Assembly: GCA_013397695.1 (NCBI GenBank)
Contig: VYZI01000123.1
Coordinates: 1,280,961-1,344,960 of the forward strand
Direction: 5' to 3'
Source: Centropus unirufus
Lineage: Eukaryota > Chordata > Aves > Cuculiformes > Centropidae
DNA: 64,000 bases
The notes beneath the pieces were generated by a model that worked only from the letters and a program-made list of their open reading frames with translations, did not search any database and was not told the DNA's origin. A program made the position numbers and the translations under genes. Below, in pieces: positions 36,867-50,269 of the stretch (positions are counted from its first letter, which is position 1; each line of letters starts with the position of its first letter).

Positions 36867-39689
36867 AAAAGGACCATACATTTTTACAATGAATTATAAG
36901 TTACTATCCTAAGCTTTATTCAAGTCATCATAAATGGCATGGGGCTTCACATGCTTCCTACAATATCTTAGTTCCTAAAGAGATCTGATTTCCTCTGCAG
37001 TCTCCTGTTAGGAAAAAAAAAAGGGCTGGAGCTGGAGATCAATTATAACTTTTAGAGAATCGAAGCCTACTCAAGTTTATGAAGGATCAGAGCCAATAGC
37101 CAGGAGATAAGCACCTCTTGGTTCTTAAATAGTCTGGAAGAGTGCACACATCTTCTGTGTGCTGGATTGATATCAGCGTTTTCAGACCAAAGCTGTATAT
37201 TGTATTTACTTCTGTTGAACTATGTAGCTGAAACATTTGGAATATTATCTCTTTCTTTTTGGCTGAGTCAATTGATGTGTGCTAGAGATGCACCCAGCAA
37301 CAAGGTTCAGAGTTGTGATTGTATTCCCCAGGGAAATAAAGAAATTTTTTTTTCTTTCTTACAGGGCAAAATAATATGAAGTTGTATTAATCTATGTGCA
37401 TCAAATTCATGTTGTGTTTGCTATGCAAAATAGCCATTTGGACTACTCGAGAGCAGATTTGTGTAGACAGAATGATATGCCCTCTGATAAAAAGCTTCTT
37501 GTAATCTAGAATTTGAAGATATGAAGTTGTATGTTTATGTTCAGAATTAACTATGTAAATTTTGCCATGTAGGTTGTATATAATCATGGTCTTCTGATAA
37601 GTATAATGCCCTGGTTATACATTTAAATGCCAATGAATCTTTGCACATTTCTACGTCTTTTTATTAAAGGGATTATTTAAATATGACATATTAAGAAAAA
37701 ATAATAAATGTATAGCAGGAATGAGTTATATTTTTGCTAATAACTTAGTAAACAGAATTATGACCTGACTTATGGTCTTCTTGGGTTTGCAATGTAATAA
37801 AGGCAAGTTAATCCTGTCCCTGCCTCTTCTTCTCTTGCTATTTTTGGTTTTCTTCACTTGTAGACTCCTCAGTACAAATGCTATCTTACCATTGTGTGTA
37901 CATCACAGTTGGCAAAATGCAATCTGGCTTTTAGCTGGAGGATCTAGACATGAATAAATAGCGCCAATACTCTATATTTGCCCTTCTATGTTGTTTGCCA
38001 TGGGTTGAAGAATAATAACGGCTCATCAGATGTCTCACAGCTTTTTTGTGAAAAACCAGGGCATGCAGGTGGGGTTTGTAGAGACCTGGTGCAGGTGGCT
38101 GTTCCTGTCTAATAAGTCCATATCAGCTCTGTATCATGCATGTATCATTCCCTGTCACTCAGGGATAAGGACATGCACAAGAACTGCTCAGATTCCTCAT
38201 AAAGGATCTGTCCTATTAAAAATTGGTTTCCTAATTTAATAGGTAGTGAGCAGTATATACATATGGGTGAGAAAAACGTGATTGCTGGGAAAATTACAGT
38301 TTCAAAATTATCAGTCTGGCTGCAGGAAACCTTCAATGAACTGGGTTGAAAAATGAAAGAAATAAGTCAATGGGAAGGAGAGTGAAAAGTTCATGCAATT
38401 GTAAAAACACATTTTCTCATTTAGCAGAAGCTCAGCTGTTATGTAAAGCACAAAGCAGAAACAGAAGTAATTTCCTGTCCTAAAATAAGGCATCATTATC
38501 AAAACAAAAATAAATCATGACAAAGGCATAGATATTCATAAATGTGTAATAGTTCCCATTTCTTCAGAGAAAGCTTACATTTTCTCTTAAAACTGTGTGC
38601 TTTGTATGCTTTCAAAACTTTTCACTTCAGAAAGCTCAATTAGTTATTTCCAGGGAAAAATATAATTGCCTTCTTTTTGTTTTATTACAAAGCCTATAAT
38701 TTATTTTATAAGAATTTTACATTTGGTACAGAATACCTTTTTATTACCAGGAGTTCTTCCCACAGCAAAATTGGAAATAAAGTTAACAGGCATAAAAAAA
38801 AGATAGAAAACCAGTTGCTGTTCACTGACATTGGACTGGCTGCTCTCCGCAGCAGTGTTTTAGGCTTTGTGCAGAATGTTCCTAAGGGCTCAATACACTA
38901 ATCTGTTATTGGGAGTGGCATAAAAGCGTCAGTGATTCAGTTCCTAAAATGCCTACACAGCAATGGGTAGGTCCTCTCCTGTTTCCTTTCCTGATATTAA
39001 TTCTATGTATTCCCTTTGTTAATTTTATCTTATAAGCCCTAAATAATACATATTCTACCCAGTATATTCAGACTGCTGCCATGTCTCTATTACACTTTTT
39101 CTGAGTCAGACTAGACTTTTCAAATCCGTCTTAATAGATTAGCACTTAATGATATTGCTTTTTTAGGAACAGTCTCTGCTTTGACAAAATCTTACCAGTA
39201 ATGTAGATCTAGGAACTAAATAAGCTGTTTGAGTTTCCTTTTTTTATTATAGTTGCACAGGAGAGGAATTCTGTGCTTTCTCTGCTTCTGTGCTATGTAC
39301 ATACATCAGTAATCTTAGAATACCATTTCTAGTGGTTTTGTATCTCCAGCTACTATAAAATATAAATAACTAGACAATTCTTAAACAGTGAAGCAATGTT
39401 TAACCTTCTCTGATGTTCAAGATCAGAGAAGTGAAAAGCTCTCATGCAATGTGTTTTAAGAAGTCATTTTTTCCATAACTTATTAATTCAACCAAATGGT
39501 TTCTGACCTTTGTCTGTTCTGCTGCTGATAATTTGTGATCTGATGGCATCCAGACTGTGCTCACAATTTGGAAATGCAGAGGTAGAAACAGGAGCTGTCT
39601 GAATTAGCAATTGGGTAATAAAACATGGAGTAATTAATTTCGTGGTTCAGATCAAATTTTGTGAAGGTTGGTTCCGCCTGGCCACTTTA
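36867..39689. other. AT-rich non-coding DNA, no gene seen
   Basis: Frames are under 75 codons and none has a recognisable domain. A pyrimidine-rich tract ending in tacag near 37365 resembles a splice acceptor, but no credible exon follows. No transposon could be named. Confidence 0.6.
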
Positions 39690-40130
39690 TTTAGGAGTTG
39701 CAGCAAGAGCTGAAACTCATGTGTGCTCTGAATGGCAAGGCAGAGACAGAAACTCTCTCTGTGTCGCTGGACCTCTTCAGATTATGTAAATGGTCAGAGA
39801 GTTTCCTGATGGCTCCTGTGGATGCTTTTCCACTCATCCACTGCCATTGCAAATGTGCCTTTCTCCTTTTCACTGTTGCCAAAGACCGTATTGAAGAACA
39901 CAGCAAAGCCACAGAATAAATGTATTGCCCATCCTCAGTGTAAGGAATATCCATTACAGCTCAAAAGCTCCAGGAGACTCAAGTGCTTAGCAGAAAATAG
40001 AGTTGCCCTCTTCAATTGGCAAATTGAGGTCCCTTGGAAATGTAATTGCAGTTATATCATTTTATGGTGATGGCTGCTGAGGAGAGCATTTTTTTCCTGC
40101 TAGCTTCCTTAACACAAGAAGCAACATACT
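39690..40130. promoter_or_regulatory. Candidate conserved non-coding element
   Basis: A complex block, less AT-rich than its surroundings, with frames open on both strands (73 and 82 codons plus, 87 minus) that have no recognised product. The second half (39990-40080) contains 'ttcaattggcaaattgaggt', an inverted pair caattg / caaattg, then tgtaattgcag, a homeodomain-type core. It does not match any transposon I know. The regulatory reading is inference from texture only. Confidence 0.25.
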
Positions 40131-42629
40131 CTTAATGCAGATTTTTTTTATATACGGCTGTATCTCACAAATGTCTCTCTTTGGACATTTAAATGTTCAA
40201 CAGTAAAACTATTTCCCAAATTATGAACTCTTAGGAATCCTAACCTCCATCTCTCCCCAAACCCTGAAAATCTCAATATACATCAGGAATTAAAAGCAGA
40301 CAAGCTATGCTAATTTTGGGGGGTAAATAATATTTTTTCATGTATATATTTCGCCATAATATAGGTAATAATTTAAGAACTTGAAATATTTTGTTGCATC
40401 TCAGTTAAATGGATATTGAATTCATGGTGATAAAATATTATGCTAGTCCTCTGGCACTAGTACTTTCTAATTTAATTGAAATCTGTATTGTATGTAACAT
40501 GAAGTCTTACTATCGTTGTAGGTAATTGCAGTGATCTAACACATTTGTCATAAAGCAAATATGCTAAAATCGCCTTAGATGACTTGGAACGATGCATAGT
40601 TGACCTTACTACATGGCTTCTTGAAGTGTGACAGCAGACTAATATTTTCATGTGAGTAATGCAGATAGTAAAGGTCAAGGAATGAAGATGACAACAACAA
40701 ATCTGACTTTCACCACTGTAAAATGAAAGCCATTAATGATAATGTATATTATTTCAGCCAAGCCATAATGTAGGGCTCGAAACTATGCAATGTAATTTAT
40801 TTGATTTATCTCAATTTGCTCTTATTTTATTTATGCACTTAAGGATGGGGATTGGTTATATAATGGGAAGGCAGGAGGATATATTGTTCTCTACTCTCTT
40901 CAAAAGGGGTTTACAATTTTTTCCCCATGCTTTGAATTACCTTTTAAAACAACCATATTAGAAAATGATTTGCATTTTTTTCTTTGTTCAGCATAGTTCA
41001 GTTAATACTATAATACAAAAAGCCTATAGCCTGTATAGTAGATAGTGGAGGGAACTGACAGTTTCTCAGAATTAGCTGAGAATGCTTTATAGAAGATACA
41101 TTCTGAAGTGTAATATCACTAGACAAATTTTTATTTGAAGAAGAATGAAGGTAGAGACTATAATTTCTGAGAGTAGTCTTTTCTCTTTTTTTTCTCTTTT
41201 TTTTTGGGTGGGGAAGGGCTGTTGTTTGTTTTTGTTAAAGTAACTCAGTAAGCCTGGTCTAGTCTAAGAATTAGTGTCACCCTTGGAAGAAATTGTGTGC
41301 CTTCAACTCCAAAGGAAGGCAGGCAAATAATTTGTTGGAAATTGTAACCAGCTAGTTATAGCTGCTAAATACTGTCAGATAATTCTGTGGGGAGGGGAAG
41401 GATGGTGACTGTTGGAATGTGCCAACTCTGTGCTGGAGAATATTCTAACAGTTTACTACCACAGGAGGCCAAAACCACAACCATGTTTTCATTTATTAAC
41501 GTAGATACATGTAGGGAGTTTAGTGTTATCCTTGTCTCCATTTTACTTCCATGCAGAAACACGTTCCTGATTTTGTGTTCGTCCAACTTCCTTTGTTGTC
41601 TGTAATAAGGGATTTATATAAGAATGATACAATAAATTGAGTTATTCTGCATATTTCCAAGTTGAGTCATTCTGCATATTGGACCTGTTGGACAGAGTCC
41701 CATCTTTCTGCCTCAGATTATTTTGGATAACAGTAGATGATTCCACCCTTGCCATAGACATGGTTTCAAGGGTGACTGTCTTAGAACCTTTCTTAGAGCC
41801 TGTCTCTGGTAGTGGGTAGGCACAGATGCAGTGCTGCTCTTGGATTTGCTGGATGCTGAGGTTGTGTCGTAGGTAAAACTCATTGTCGTCAGCAACACTT
41901 GAGGAAAATTTCGAAAATAAAGTCACAGATAGAGTCACATTAACTTCTGTGTATTTTGTCCAAGAAACTCTAGTGTCTCATTGAGTCAGAAGATGCCTGG
42001 TTGTGCTTTCATTTGGGATGCTCTCTGTTTACCTAATTGTGTTATACAAGTAATGATCCAGTGAAGTAGATTCCTGGCATAAAGCCTAGCTGTGAAGCAC
42101 TTAAGAGTGTAAAATGTAGAAATAATATAATTTACTTTGCATTATTGGGAAGAACTTTTTCACTTTAAAGATCTTTTATTGATTTGTAGAAGAAAGAGAA
42201 AGAAGAAAACCCATATACAGTCAGCTTCACATACATCTTCTAACCCTCTTTCTGATACTGGGAAACCCAGTTCCACAGTTTTTAATAGGTTCACTCACAA
42301 AGTAACATACTACGGTCTTTCTTCTCTCAGTAAATCTGGTAAAATTGAATAAAAAAATAAATATGTATTAAGAAGCATTTCTTTAAAATATGGAAAAGTT
42401 ATCTATGAGTTTTAAATAATTCTATATAGTTAATGTTATCACTTGTACTAATTATTCAATGAACTCACATACCCTCTAATATATTTATTTTGAAAGGTTT
42501 AAATGTCTCTGCACAAAAGTGAATGTCATTGTGTCAGTTGTCTGCTTATTTGTAATTGAGTTTGTTCTTACTATTAAAATATACCAATATACCATTGAAA
42601 TCTAGTACTAGTTTTTCAGACTCAAGTCC
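40131..42629. other. AT-rich non-coding DNA, no gene seen
   Basis: Contains a 98-codon minus-strand frame (41642-41938) whose translation is hydrophilic and Ser/Gln/Asn-rich, without a recognised domain. A T-rich tract lies at about 41180-41206. The 25-bp tandem repeat at 41637-41686 is listed separately. Confidence 0.55.
41637..41686. repeat. Imperfect tandem duplication, 2 x 25 bp
   Basis: Units begin ttgagttattctgcatat (41637) and ttgagtcattctgcatat (41662), one mismatch in the first 18 bases, with diverging ends. It overlaps the downstream end of the 98-codon minus-strand frame. Confidence 0.88.
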
Positions 42630-42910
42630 CGCAATGTGGCCTTATTTCTTGGCTGAAGTGGTGAAAGAGAGCATTCAGCTGCCAATTAGCCTATCTGCCT
42701 TTGCTGTGTGTTTGGATATTACAGCCAGTGAACTGGGCTCCGGAGGGAACTATTTTTAGTCCTCATCACCAGAGAGGAGGCTGCTGTGGGTTGGAGCAAT
42801 TGAGGGAAGGTAATGATAAATTCATTCCAGAGGGAGCCTGATGTCAGATGGGAAAACAGAACTGAGGTGACCTACTGACAGCTCTTGTGGTGTAATTCAG
42901 TAGAAGGGAT
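42630..42910. promoter_or_regulatory. Candidate enhancer-like block with MEF2 and homeodomain sites
   Basis: A complex block, relatively rich in G and C. It contains ctatttttag (42750-42759), a full match to the MEF2 consensus YTAWWWWTAR, and caattag (42683-42689), a homeodomain core. A caattgag and a tgatgtcagat lie further on. No simple repeats and no transposon similarity were seen. Among the blocks in this window it reads most like a vertebrate conserved non-coding element, but that is a judgement without alignment. Confidence 0.33.
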
Positions 42911-45463
42911 GTCGTGCCTTATCTGTTTTAAAACAAACAAATAAAACCTAAGACTAAGGAAGTTTCACCCCTACAGTACTAAACTGTGCCTTTGCACTCT
43001 GAGCTGCATTTGCTGGGAAGTCATAAATATGAGATATATAACTGCCAGCTACCATAATTTAAAGTAATTCCCTGGTTGAGCAGCATTAATGGAAGAGGTA
43101 CTGCAGCTATTTACATTGTTGCAATACTAATGTTAGAGTTTATTCATATTAAGTTTGAAAATGTCAATTGTCTTCCTTCTGGTAGTAATATTCTGACCAA
43201 GCACTCAGTTAATAATGTTTAAAAATTGTCTAGGTAGTAAATATATCTCAGCTTGTTATGACGCAGCTCATAAAAGGCAGGATACTTTAATACAATGAAA
43301 GAATGCTGATGCTTTTTTTTTTTCAAATTTCTCCAGTAATGATTTTAATAGCACTAGAACAGAATGTTTCTGATTGCTACTTATGATCAATCCACCTGGC
43401 AGAAAAAAATAGTGGCTGGGATTTTCAAAGGGGTTTAGGAGGGTGAGGCACATGACTTCCTTTTAGCTCATGTTCGTGGGTTCCATTTCTATTAAATGCA
43501 AACTGAGTCACTCTTTTCCATAGCCATAGTCCTGCTATGAGTGCTGTGTGGGCAGATACCCTCGCTGGATTAGATACAAAAACAGACTGTACTTTTTAAA
43601 GACTGTTATCATTACTAATTTCGTATGTCCATGAAATATATTAAAAAGCAGTCACTGGATTGTTCAGCATTTACTGCCTTTCTAATGTTTTACCTCTGTG
43701 AAAAGGATAGTCTCACTGTAATTGATGTCTTGGTGGGGAAATTTTTTTTGTATGTATAGAAATTAGCACAAAAAGAGGTGAAGAACGAAGAAATTTGGAT
43801 CCTATTTTATATTCCCCTTGGCACTTGGAACCCCACTCTGATATAGATAAAACTGCTCTTTTAGTTTAGACTAATAATGATAGGTCACACAAATACATAG
43901 CCCATGCCTGAAAAGCACAAGAACAAGACCATCACGCGAAGCTGCATTAATAGGTAATTGTAGCCTTCCCTATCACTGCTCTTATGAAACACACCTAGTT
44001 AATTGACTATACATATATCCTAGCAAAAATAAAAAAGTCTCCATACTTCTGTTTTCACCTTGCAAAATTAGCTTCCTGTACGTATATCTATCTTTCTCCT
44101 TGGGAACTGGAACAAACATTATGGCGTTCATCATCTGAGTCTTGTCAGGAGAAGGTCTGGAGCAGGAGAGTGGGCACCAAAGTCCAGTCCAGTTCCCCCT
44201 TTCTTTCTTTCTTTAATGGTCATGCCCTATCAATATCTACCACTTGAAGGAAAAGGAGCAAAACAAGACATCTGGAAATTTGACTGAGATCTATGACAAT
44301 GGTATGACTTGAGAGAACGGAAATCTTTCAGACAGGACTCCACCAAGCTGGTTTGTGTCTTTAAGGACGTCTGTTATATCGCTGGACGTTCTTGGTGCAT
44401 TGTTAGGCCAAGTGTAGGGGACTGAAATGGCCATATCTCCATTCATCTCACAGTATTCCTGCTGATAATGTGTTGCTATGAACTGAGTGTTCTGTCAAAG
44501 AACTGGCAGAAAAACCTCGATGAGCATCCTGCCAGACTTAGTGTTATTGCCATGGAAGTGCAAACTCAGAAAAGCTGTACACTGGAGTTTTGATATTAAT
44601 ACCCTCCTGCAATTTGATCCCTACTAAATGCGAAGTGATTTTCAAGGCAAAATGCCTGTGATACTATGAACACATTGCTGTTACCCTCCTGTGATCATGG
44701 CTGAGAAAGCATGCAGTGAGGGTGCTAAAAAACAGTGCTGAACATTCACTAAAGAATAAATATTTTCAATCCTAATCATATATAGGGGACTATCAGGGAC
44801 TAACATTCTGGGAAAAAGGAAGAAGACAGGTAGAGAATTTATACTACACTTCATCTTGTGGCAGGAAAATGGCTGTTTCTCCCATCTTCCTTCAAGTGTT
44901 TCCAAACACCCTGCATGGTCACGGATACCCAGGGATGACCCTGTCTGTTTTTAGGTTCTAGGAATAATGTTACTCTGATTCATCCAGCTGGGAAGATTTT
45001 AAAGAACACAGTGAGTGTTTAGGTTTTACCATATGAGAGGAGTTGCTTATTTTCTGTCTACAACACAAGCGTATATCCGCACACAGACATAAACCCAGTT
45101 GCTCATCTCAACAGCCCTAGATATGCTAAATTTTATGGGATTGTGTACTTTAAATGTGTTGGCTTTGAAAACAGTCTTCAGATTTCTTATAAGCATTTAG
45201 ATGGGCACTGGATGTATAGGATATGTTCTTCATACAAAAAAAGCCCAAACAAGTAAATGCTTTGAAAATTTACAAGCATTCAGTCAAGGAGTAGACGCAC
45301 ACACATGTCCCTAAGCACTTAGAGTAATAGTGGAAGAATGGTTATTTTAACTATTTTGGAGCAAATCTACATTGACTGTATTTTCCTTTATAAATCCTCT
45401 ATAATTATAGCCATGTGAGTCAGTTTGGTGCATCAAAACTGTATGCATTGTTGAGACAAGTCA
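42911..45463. other. Non-coding DNA, no gene seen
   Basis: Frames are under 75 codons. A short TTTC run occurs at about 44200-44214. Composition in 44100-44600 is somewhat more balanced than the average for the window. No transposon could be named. Confidence 0.55.
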
Positions 45464-45692
45464 TAGAATCCTAGAACATAGAATCACCAAGTTGGAAAAG
45501 ACCTCTGAGATCATCAAGTCCATCTTTACCTGTCCACCACGAAACCATATCCTACGTACCTCACCTACCCCTCTTTTAAATACTTTTAGGGATGGTGACT
45601 CAACCACCTCCCTGGGTAACCTCTTCCAGTGCCTGATGACCCTTTCAGTGAAAAAAGTTTTCTCAGTGTCTAACCTGAACCTCCTCTGGTCA
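45464..45692 (-). mobile_element. CR1 LINE 3' end with polymerase C-terminal remnant
   Basis: The plus strand opens with tcatagaatcctagaacatagaatca, the reverse complement of the CR1 terminal octamers, then 'gttggaaaagacctctgaga', 'agggatggtgactcaaccac', 'ctccctgggtaacctcttcc' and 'agtgcctgatgaccctttca'. On the minus strand the translation includes RRFRLDTEKTFF, ERVIRHWKRLPREVVESPSL and KVFKRGVGEVR, the usual C-terminal tail of CR1 ORF2 (reverse transcriptase). The 116-codon frame at 45461-45811 is therefore partly CR1; its N-terminal portion beyond 45692 is unrelated host sequence. It is a 5'-truncated copy of about 230 bp and moderately diverged, hence younger than the CR1 tail at 5.1 kb. 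Confidence 0.95.
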
Positions 45693-48600
45693 TGAATGAT
45701 TACCTTATCAGAACAGAGACTGCGGTTCTTATGAACAGTTTGTAGTGAATAGCCCCGAGAAGGTAAAAGTTCCATCTCCAAAAAGAAACTTAAAATGTTC
45801 CATTCTCCCAAGGACTAGATCAAAGCCTCTGGCTGCTAGCGTAGCACCTGGCTCCCTTTATCATCCTGTGCAAATGTCCAGGTACAAACTGACTGACATT
45901 TCACCAAGTTTTCCTGGAAGAAATTAAAATAATGCATAGAGTATGCATAGAAAATTTCTTATGTATTCCACCACTTCTTTTGCCTGGGAATAAGTCTTGC
46001 CTGCAGCATGACCCTAAAGTCCTTTGTGACCAAGGTTTGTAATATTTAACCATTGACTGTAGAGCAATTGAAGTAAAAAATACATTGTATTTATGAAAAG
46101 TTTTTTTTGTCTTTCTTAGTGTGCTTCTTTAAGAATATGAATTCTGTGAAGAAAAGTAAAACTAGTAATATTTCTGAAACATGGGAGGAAGAAGTGAAAT
46201 GATTCTGGTATTCAGCTTGCTATTAGAGGCCGCTTTCCATGCTCCTATATATCCTATAAATTTATCCTATAGGTGCCTATATTTTTCATAGAATCTCTTT
46301 AGCAGAGCTTTATAAAATATGGTTTAGATCCTATCCCAGATTTAAGAGTAAGACCATACCATGTTTCCAGGCTTAAAAAAACCCCTGTTTAATTCTGTTT
46401 TCCTCTCCATAGTAAAAAAAAGAGTAGGTGCTTTCTTCTAATGACTTAGGGATTTTAGTGATTTAGTATAGGAAGATTGGACACAGCATTTGTTGTGCCA
46501 AAAGGTTTTGCAGCTGAATGATAACTGTGCAGTCAAATGTAGCTTTTGAGAAAAAAGTGAATAGCAAACTTAAAAATATACTGGGCTGATGGGAAGTTGT
46601 GTGTAAAAGTTCCAGAATAGTCATATTAAACCAACTCTGGATAAAACAGAAGGTGAAAATAACAATGAGTAGACAAAATCTAAGAAAAAAAAAGCATTTG
46701 GAGAGATAAGCTTCTACTTCTTGAAGAAGTGTGACTGTGTATTAGGGAATGTGAACTAACAGTCCCATGATAAGTCTGTGTGTGCATTTTGATTCAGACC
46801 TGGTCTGCTTTTTTGAGGTGAGCCATTTACACCCCTGGGCTCACTGTGCTTTGGTAGTTTAATAAAGAATGAAATTGACTCCAGAGATGTTCTCCAGGAA
46901 TTAACTTACCTTCAGCAACTAACATTCAGTAGAAAGGACCAGACCAGAATCAATTTAAATTTAAATCAATTTAAATTTAAATCAATTTAATGTGGTAGAA
47001 ATGTGATGTCCTCATCACCAGGTGCTTTTTTTTTTCTGCCGATCTGCTCATATTGTACTATAAATTTCTTGTAAAGTTCCCTAATGTCTGAGTGCAGAAG
47101 TGTTTTCATTTGTCTGGACTAACTGTAAGCATTTACCTGAGATGACGATGTTAGAAGCACAGTCAATGAAGACTGAGCTCTAAAAAGCAACAGAGATTGG
47201 CTCAACTCTGCAAAGACCTAGGTCAACAATGGACATGTCTGCCCTTCCCGGGATCATAAGGGTGAACATGGATATAATTAGGATACCACTAGGTATTTCT
47301 TGTTCCACTAGAAGGTGAAAAGTAAAATGAAATGGATCTCTGTTAGGACCCAATATAACATTCCTCTCTGAAGGCAAAGAGTGAGGCAGGGTGGAAATTA
47401 TGAAACTTCTAAAAAATATATTACCTTTTGGAAAAGGGAAACAGATGCTTTTCATTCAGATACTACAAAGATCATTTTTAACACCCACAGTAGATATGTT
47501 CCCCTATGGCTGTCATCATTAAGTGAATGAGTCACTTGTACAAGACTGTAACTATTGTTAGCCTCATAATGCACTATAAGATACACATTCCCTAGGCTTG
47601 TAAAGATTATCTCCCAAATGGCTGATACTGAATGTCTTGAAAAAAATGATTAATGAACACTTACTTAACATTACCTTTTTTGTTAGCTATTTTTTGCATG
47701 TGCTCTTTAATTCAACCTGAGAACATTTTCATACCCAGTGTCTGCCTAAAGACTTAATCCTGCTTTTCATTATGTTTTTACAGGATTCACAATACAAGGG
47801 AAATTTACATATATACCTATCCTTTCATGATATATGCAAACTGTAACATAAATTAATGTGAATTAACCCATACGATCATATTTCAATAGACTGACACAAA
47901 CTAAAAGTCCTGAGTAAACTTACAAAGACATTTATCAATATGAGGGCTGTATAGGCTGATTCTATAAACCACAAAATGTTCTTTTAATAGTTGTAAGTTA
48001 AGAAAACCCTGGGGTCATTAATGGTCCTGTGAGAACCTCTAGGCTGTAACCACCTGGACCAAAGTCACCCTGACCTCCATCCTGGCCTCCATTACCCCTG
48101 AGGGCTGTGGAATGATGTCCATCAGTGAAAGCGTGGCCTCCCTGGATTCACATGCAGTGCCTGGCTTGTCCTGCACAAAGCCTGACAGAGGTGTCCACTC
48201 AGTCTTGAAGTCTATTGGATTTTTAAGACTTTTTCCAGAAGAATGTTCAAATGTGCTTGTGGAATCTTCACTGTCAAATTAAAAACATTTCCCTAGACCA
48301 AAATATCACATGTACATTGAAATAGTATTTTTCAGACTAGTGTCTATCATTAATAAAAAACCCTATCCTTACATCACATTGTAGAATAAAATATGTGTGC
48401 AGGAACAGATATAGTAATATGTTAAATTGCTTGCTCAGTTTATACAAATACTGTTACTCTATCTACCTCATAGAGAGACAATATACAAAATCTCAGCGAG
48501 TTACATTTTCAGAACGTGGACAATTTGTCTAGGCTCAAGAGCTATTTATAAATTATTCATCACCTGCAAACATGAATCACTTCCAGGTGATTCTTTTAGC

Positions 48601-50212
48601 TGAATGTATTTCATTTCTTCCAAGGTTTCAAAAATTTGGAGATCGCAGGTTTGAGGGATAGTTGCCATTATTTTGTAATATGCTGGTGAATCAAGGACTA
48701 TACAAGTTCTGAAGCATCAAAACAGACATGATTCCCATGCTAAAACAAAAGTAGGAAGAGCAGGAATTTTTCTCTCCTGGTTCTTTGGCCAGACCTGTCC
48801 ATCTTCCATCCTTCTTCCACTGCTTCCCATGTCAGAAGAAAATTGGTCTTAAAATAGTTTTGATTTTGTCCTTGTTTTTTGGTAGGTCAATAAGTGATGT
48901 TAGGTACTCATGTCTTTTTACCTTCTTGTGCTTATCTTACCTGGCCATTAAAAAACTTGAATGATATTTATGTGATTGCACATCCTTCATCTGCCCACAG
49001 TATTTTTTGTTGTTGTTGTTAGCTCAGGCAGTGCATATGGCCCAGAGAAGAACAAGAACTGAATGTTACTGAGATTGTTTGCTGTAAAAACGGAAGCTAA
49101 ATGTGTTTATTTACAGCTGTGTGTGGGAATAAAACCAAATACACAAATGACAAACACCTTCACCCATTAAGTATTACACTTTGTATTTCAAATTTTCTGT
49201 TGTTAGTACACAAAATTCCATTTAAAACTAGTGGAATGACTTTTACTTGGTCAAGAAATAAAAGTTTTGAAAACGTAGGTGATTTTTCTTAGAAATATGA
49301 AACTCCAGGCAAAGAAAATTCATTCCCAGAGTCATCATCTTAGAAAAACCAGAGTTTATAAATCAAGAAATTAAAAGAATGTATAAAAATTAATTAAATA
49401 GAGGAATGTGTGTCTGGGAGCAGAATCATGGTCTCTCCCACTCCTGACAGTGGGAACTTGAAGTGTATCTGGTAATGTAACATCAGAACAAGTAACAGAA
49501 TACCTGGAAAAAACTGAAGACATTAATGAGCTGAAATGCATGTCTTGACTTCCAAGAGCAGCATCACAGCAACACATTAGTAATGCTGGAAAAGGGCATG
49601 TAGGGACACACAGGTGCCTATATGGAACTTGGAAGTAAAATATTCCCACCAGCCAGATTAGGATAAACTTTGATGGAAAGCAAAGCTTTTTCTACATTGA
49701 ATCATATAGCCCTGTAGTTAAGAGTTTCTAAGCCAGGAAAATCTTGCAAGTCTCTTTAGGGTTTCAGAAAAGGGGGAAAAAGGGAAGGGAGAAAGAGAAA
49801 AATACTCATATTACTTGTCTTCTTAAAGAATGTGTTTATATCTTTATAGAAGCTCCATTATTTTTTTATAATGGAAGAACAGTTATAAAATACTTTTTGT
49901 GAGCAATAAACGAGGCCAAATTACCATTTATTAAAAAAAAAGTGTTTTCAGTATTCAATTTGACTTTTCAAAGCCTAGAGGGTGCTTTTAATTGTTTTTG
50001 TTACTCTTAATTTAAGAATTTAGGTATAAATATAAGAAGATCTTCTGCCTGAGAAAAAAGTAACAGAATGTCATATTGAAGCCTCTGTGAGTGCTCTCAG
50101 CTCATTTGCAAATGCTGGGACTTCGCCTGCTTAGACTGAGACTGAATTCTATAATCTGTACCTCTTTGTGTCTAAAGAACAACGTAAAACAAATGCCAAA
50201 CTTTAAAATTCA
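45693..50212. other. AT-rich non-coding DNA up to the assembly gap
   Basis: Frames are under 95 codons with no recognised domain. A block of about 48010-48200 is clearly richer in G and C, with repeated 'cctcca' and 'ggcctcc' words; it may be a decayed transposon or a non-coding exon, and I cannot identify it. A TTG run lies at 49006-49020. The 16-bp tandem repeat is listed separately. Confidence 0.55.
46949..46990. repeat. 16-bp tandem repeat, 2.6 copies
   Basis: The unit atcaatttaaatttaa occurs at 46949-46964 and 46965-46980 and partially at 46981-46990, with no mismatch. Each unit contains the palindrome ttaaatttaa. Confidence 0.95.
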
Positions 50213-50269
50213 NNNNNNNNNNNNNNNNNNNNNNNNNNNNNNNNNNNNNNNNNNNNNNNNNNNNNNNNN
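50213..50269. other. Assembly gap (57 N)
   Basis: A run of 57 N. The open frame at 50091-50309 runs through the gap and has no meaning. The true length of the missing sequence is unknown. Confidence 0.99.

Noticed and set aside
37330..37379. Splice-acceptor-like tract (T-rich then tacag) near 37365
   Set aside because: No open frame of interest or donor follows; a tract of this type is frequent in T-rich DNA.
41642..41938. 98-codon minus-strand hydrophilic frame
   Set aside because: Composition looks mildly protein-like, but there is no recognised motif, and its downstream end runs into a 25-bp tandem repeat. It is probably chance or an unrecognisable relic.
45693..45811. N-terminal part of the 116-codon frame at 45461-45811 as a gene
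   Set aside because: The recognisable part is CR1 polymerase tail; the rest is host sequence that happens to be open upstream of the insertion.
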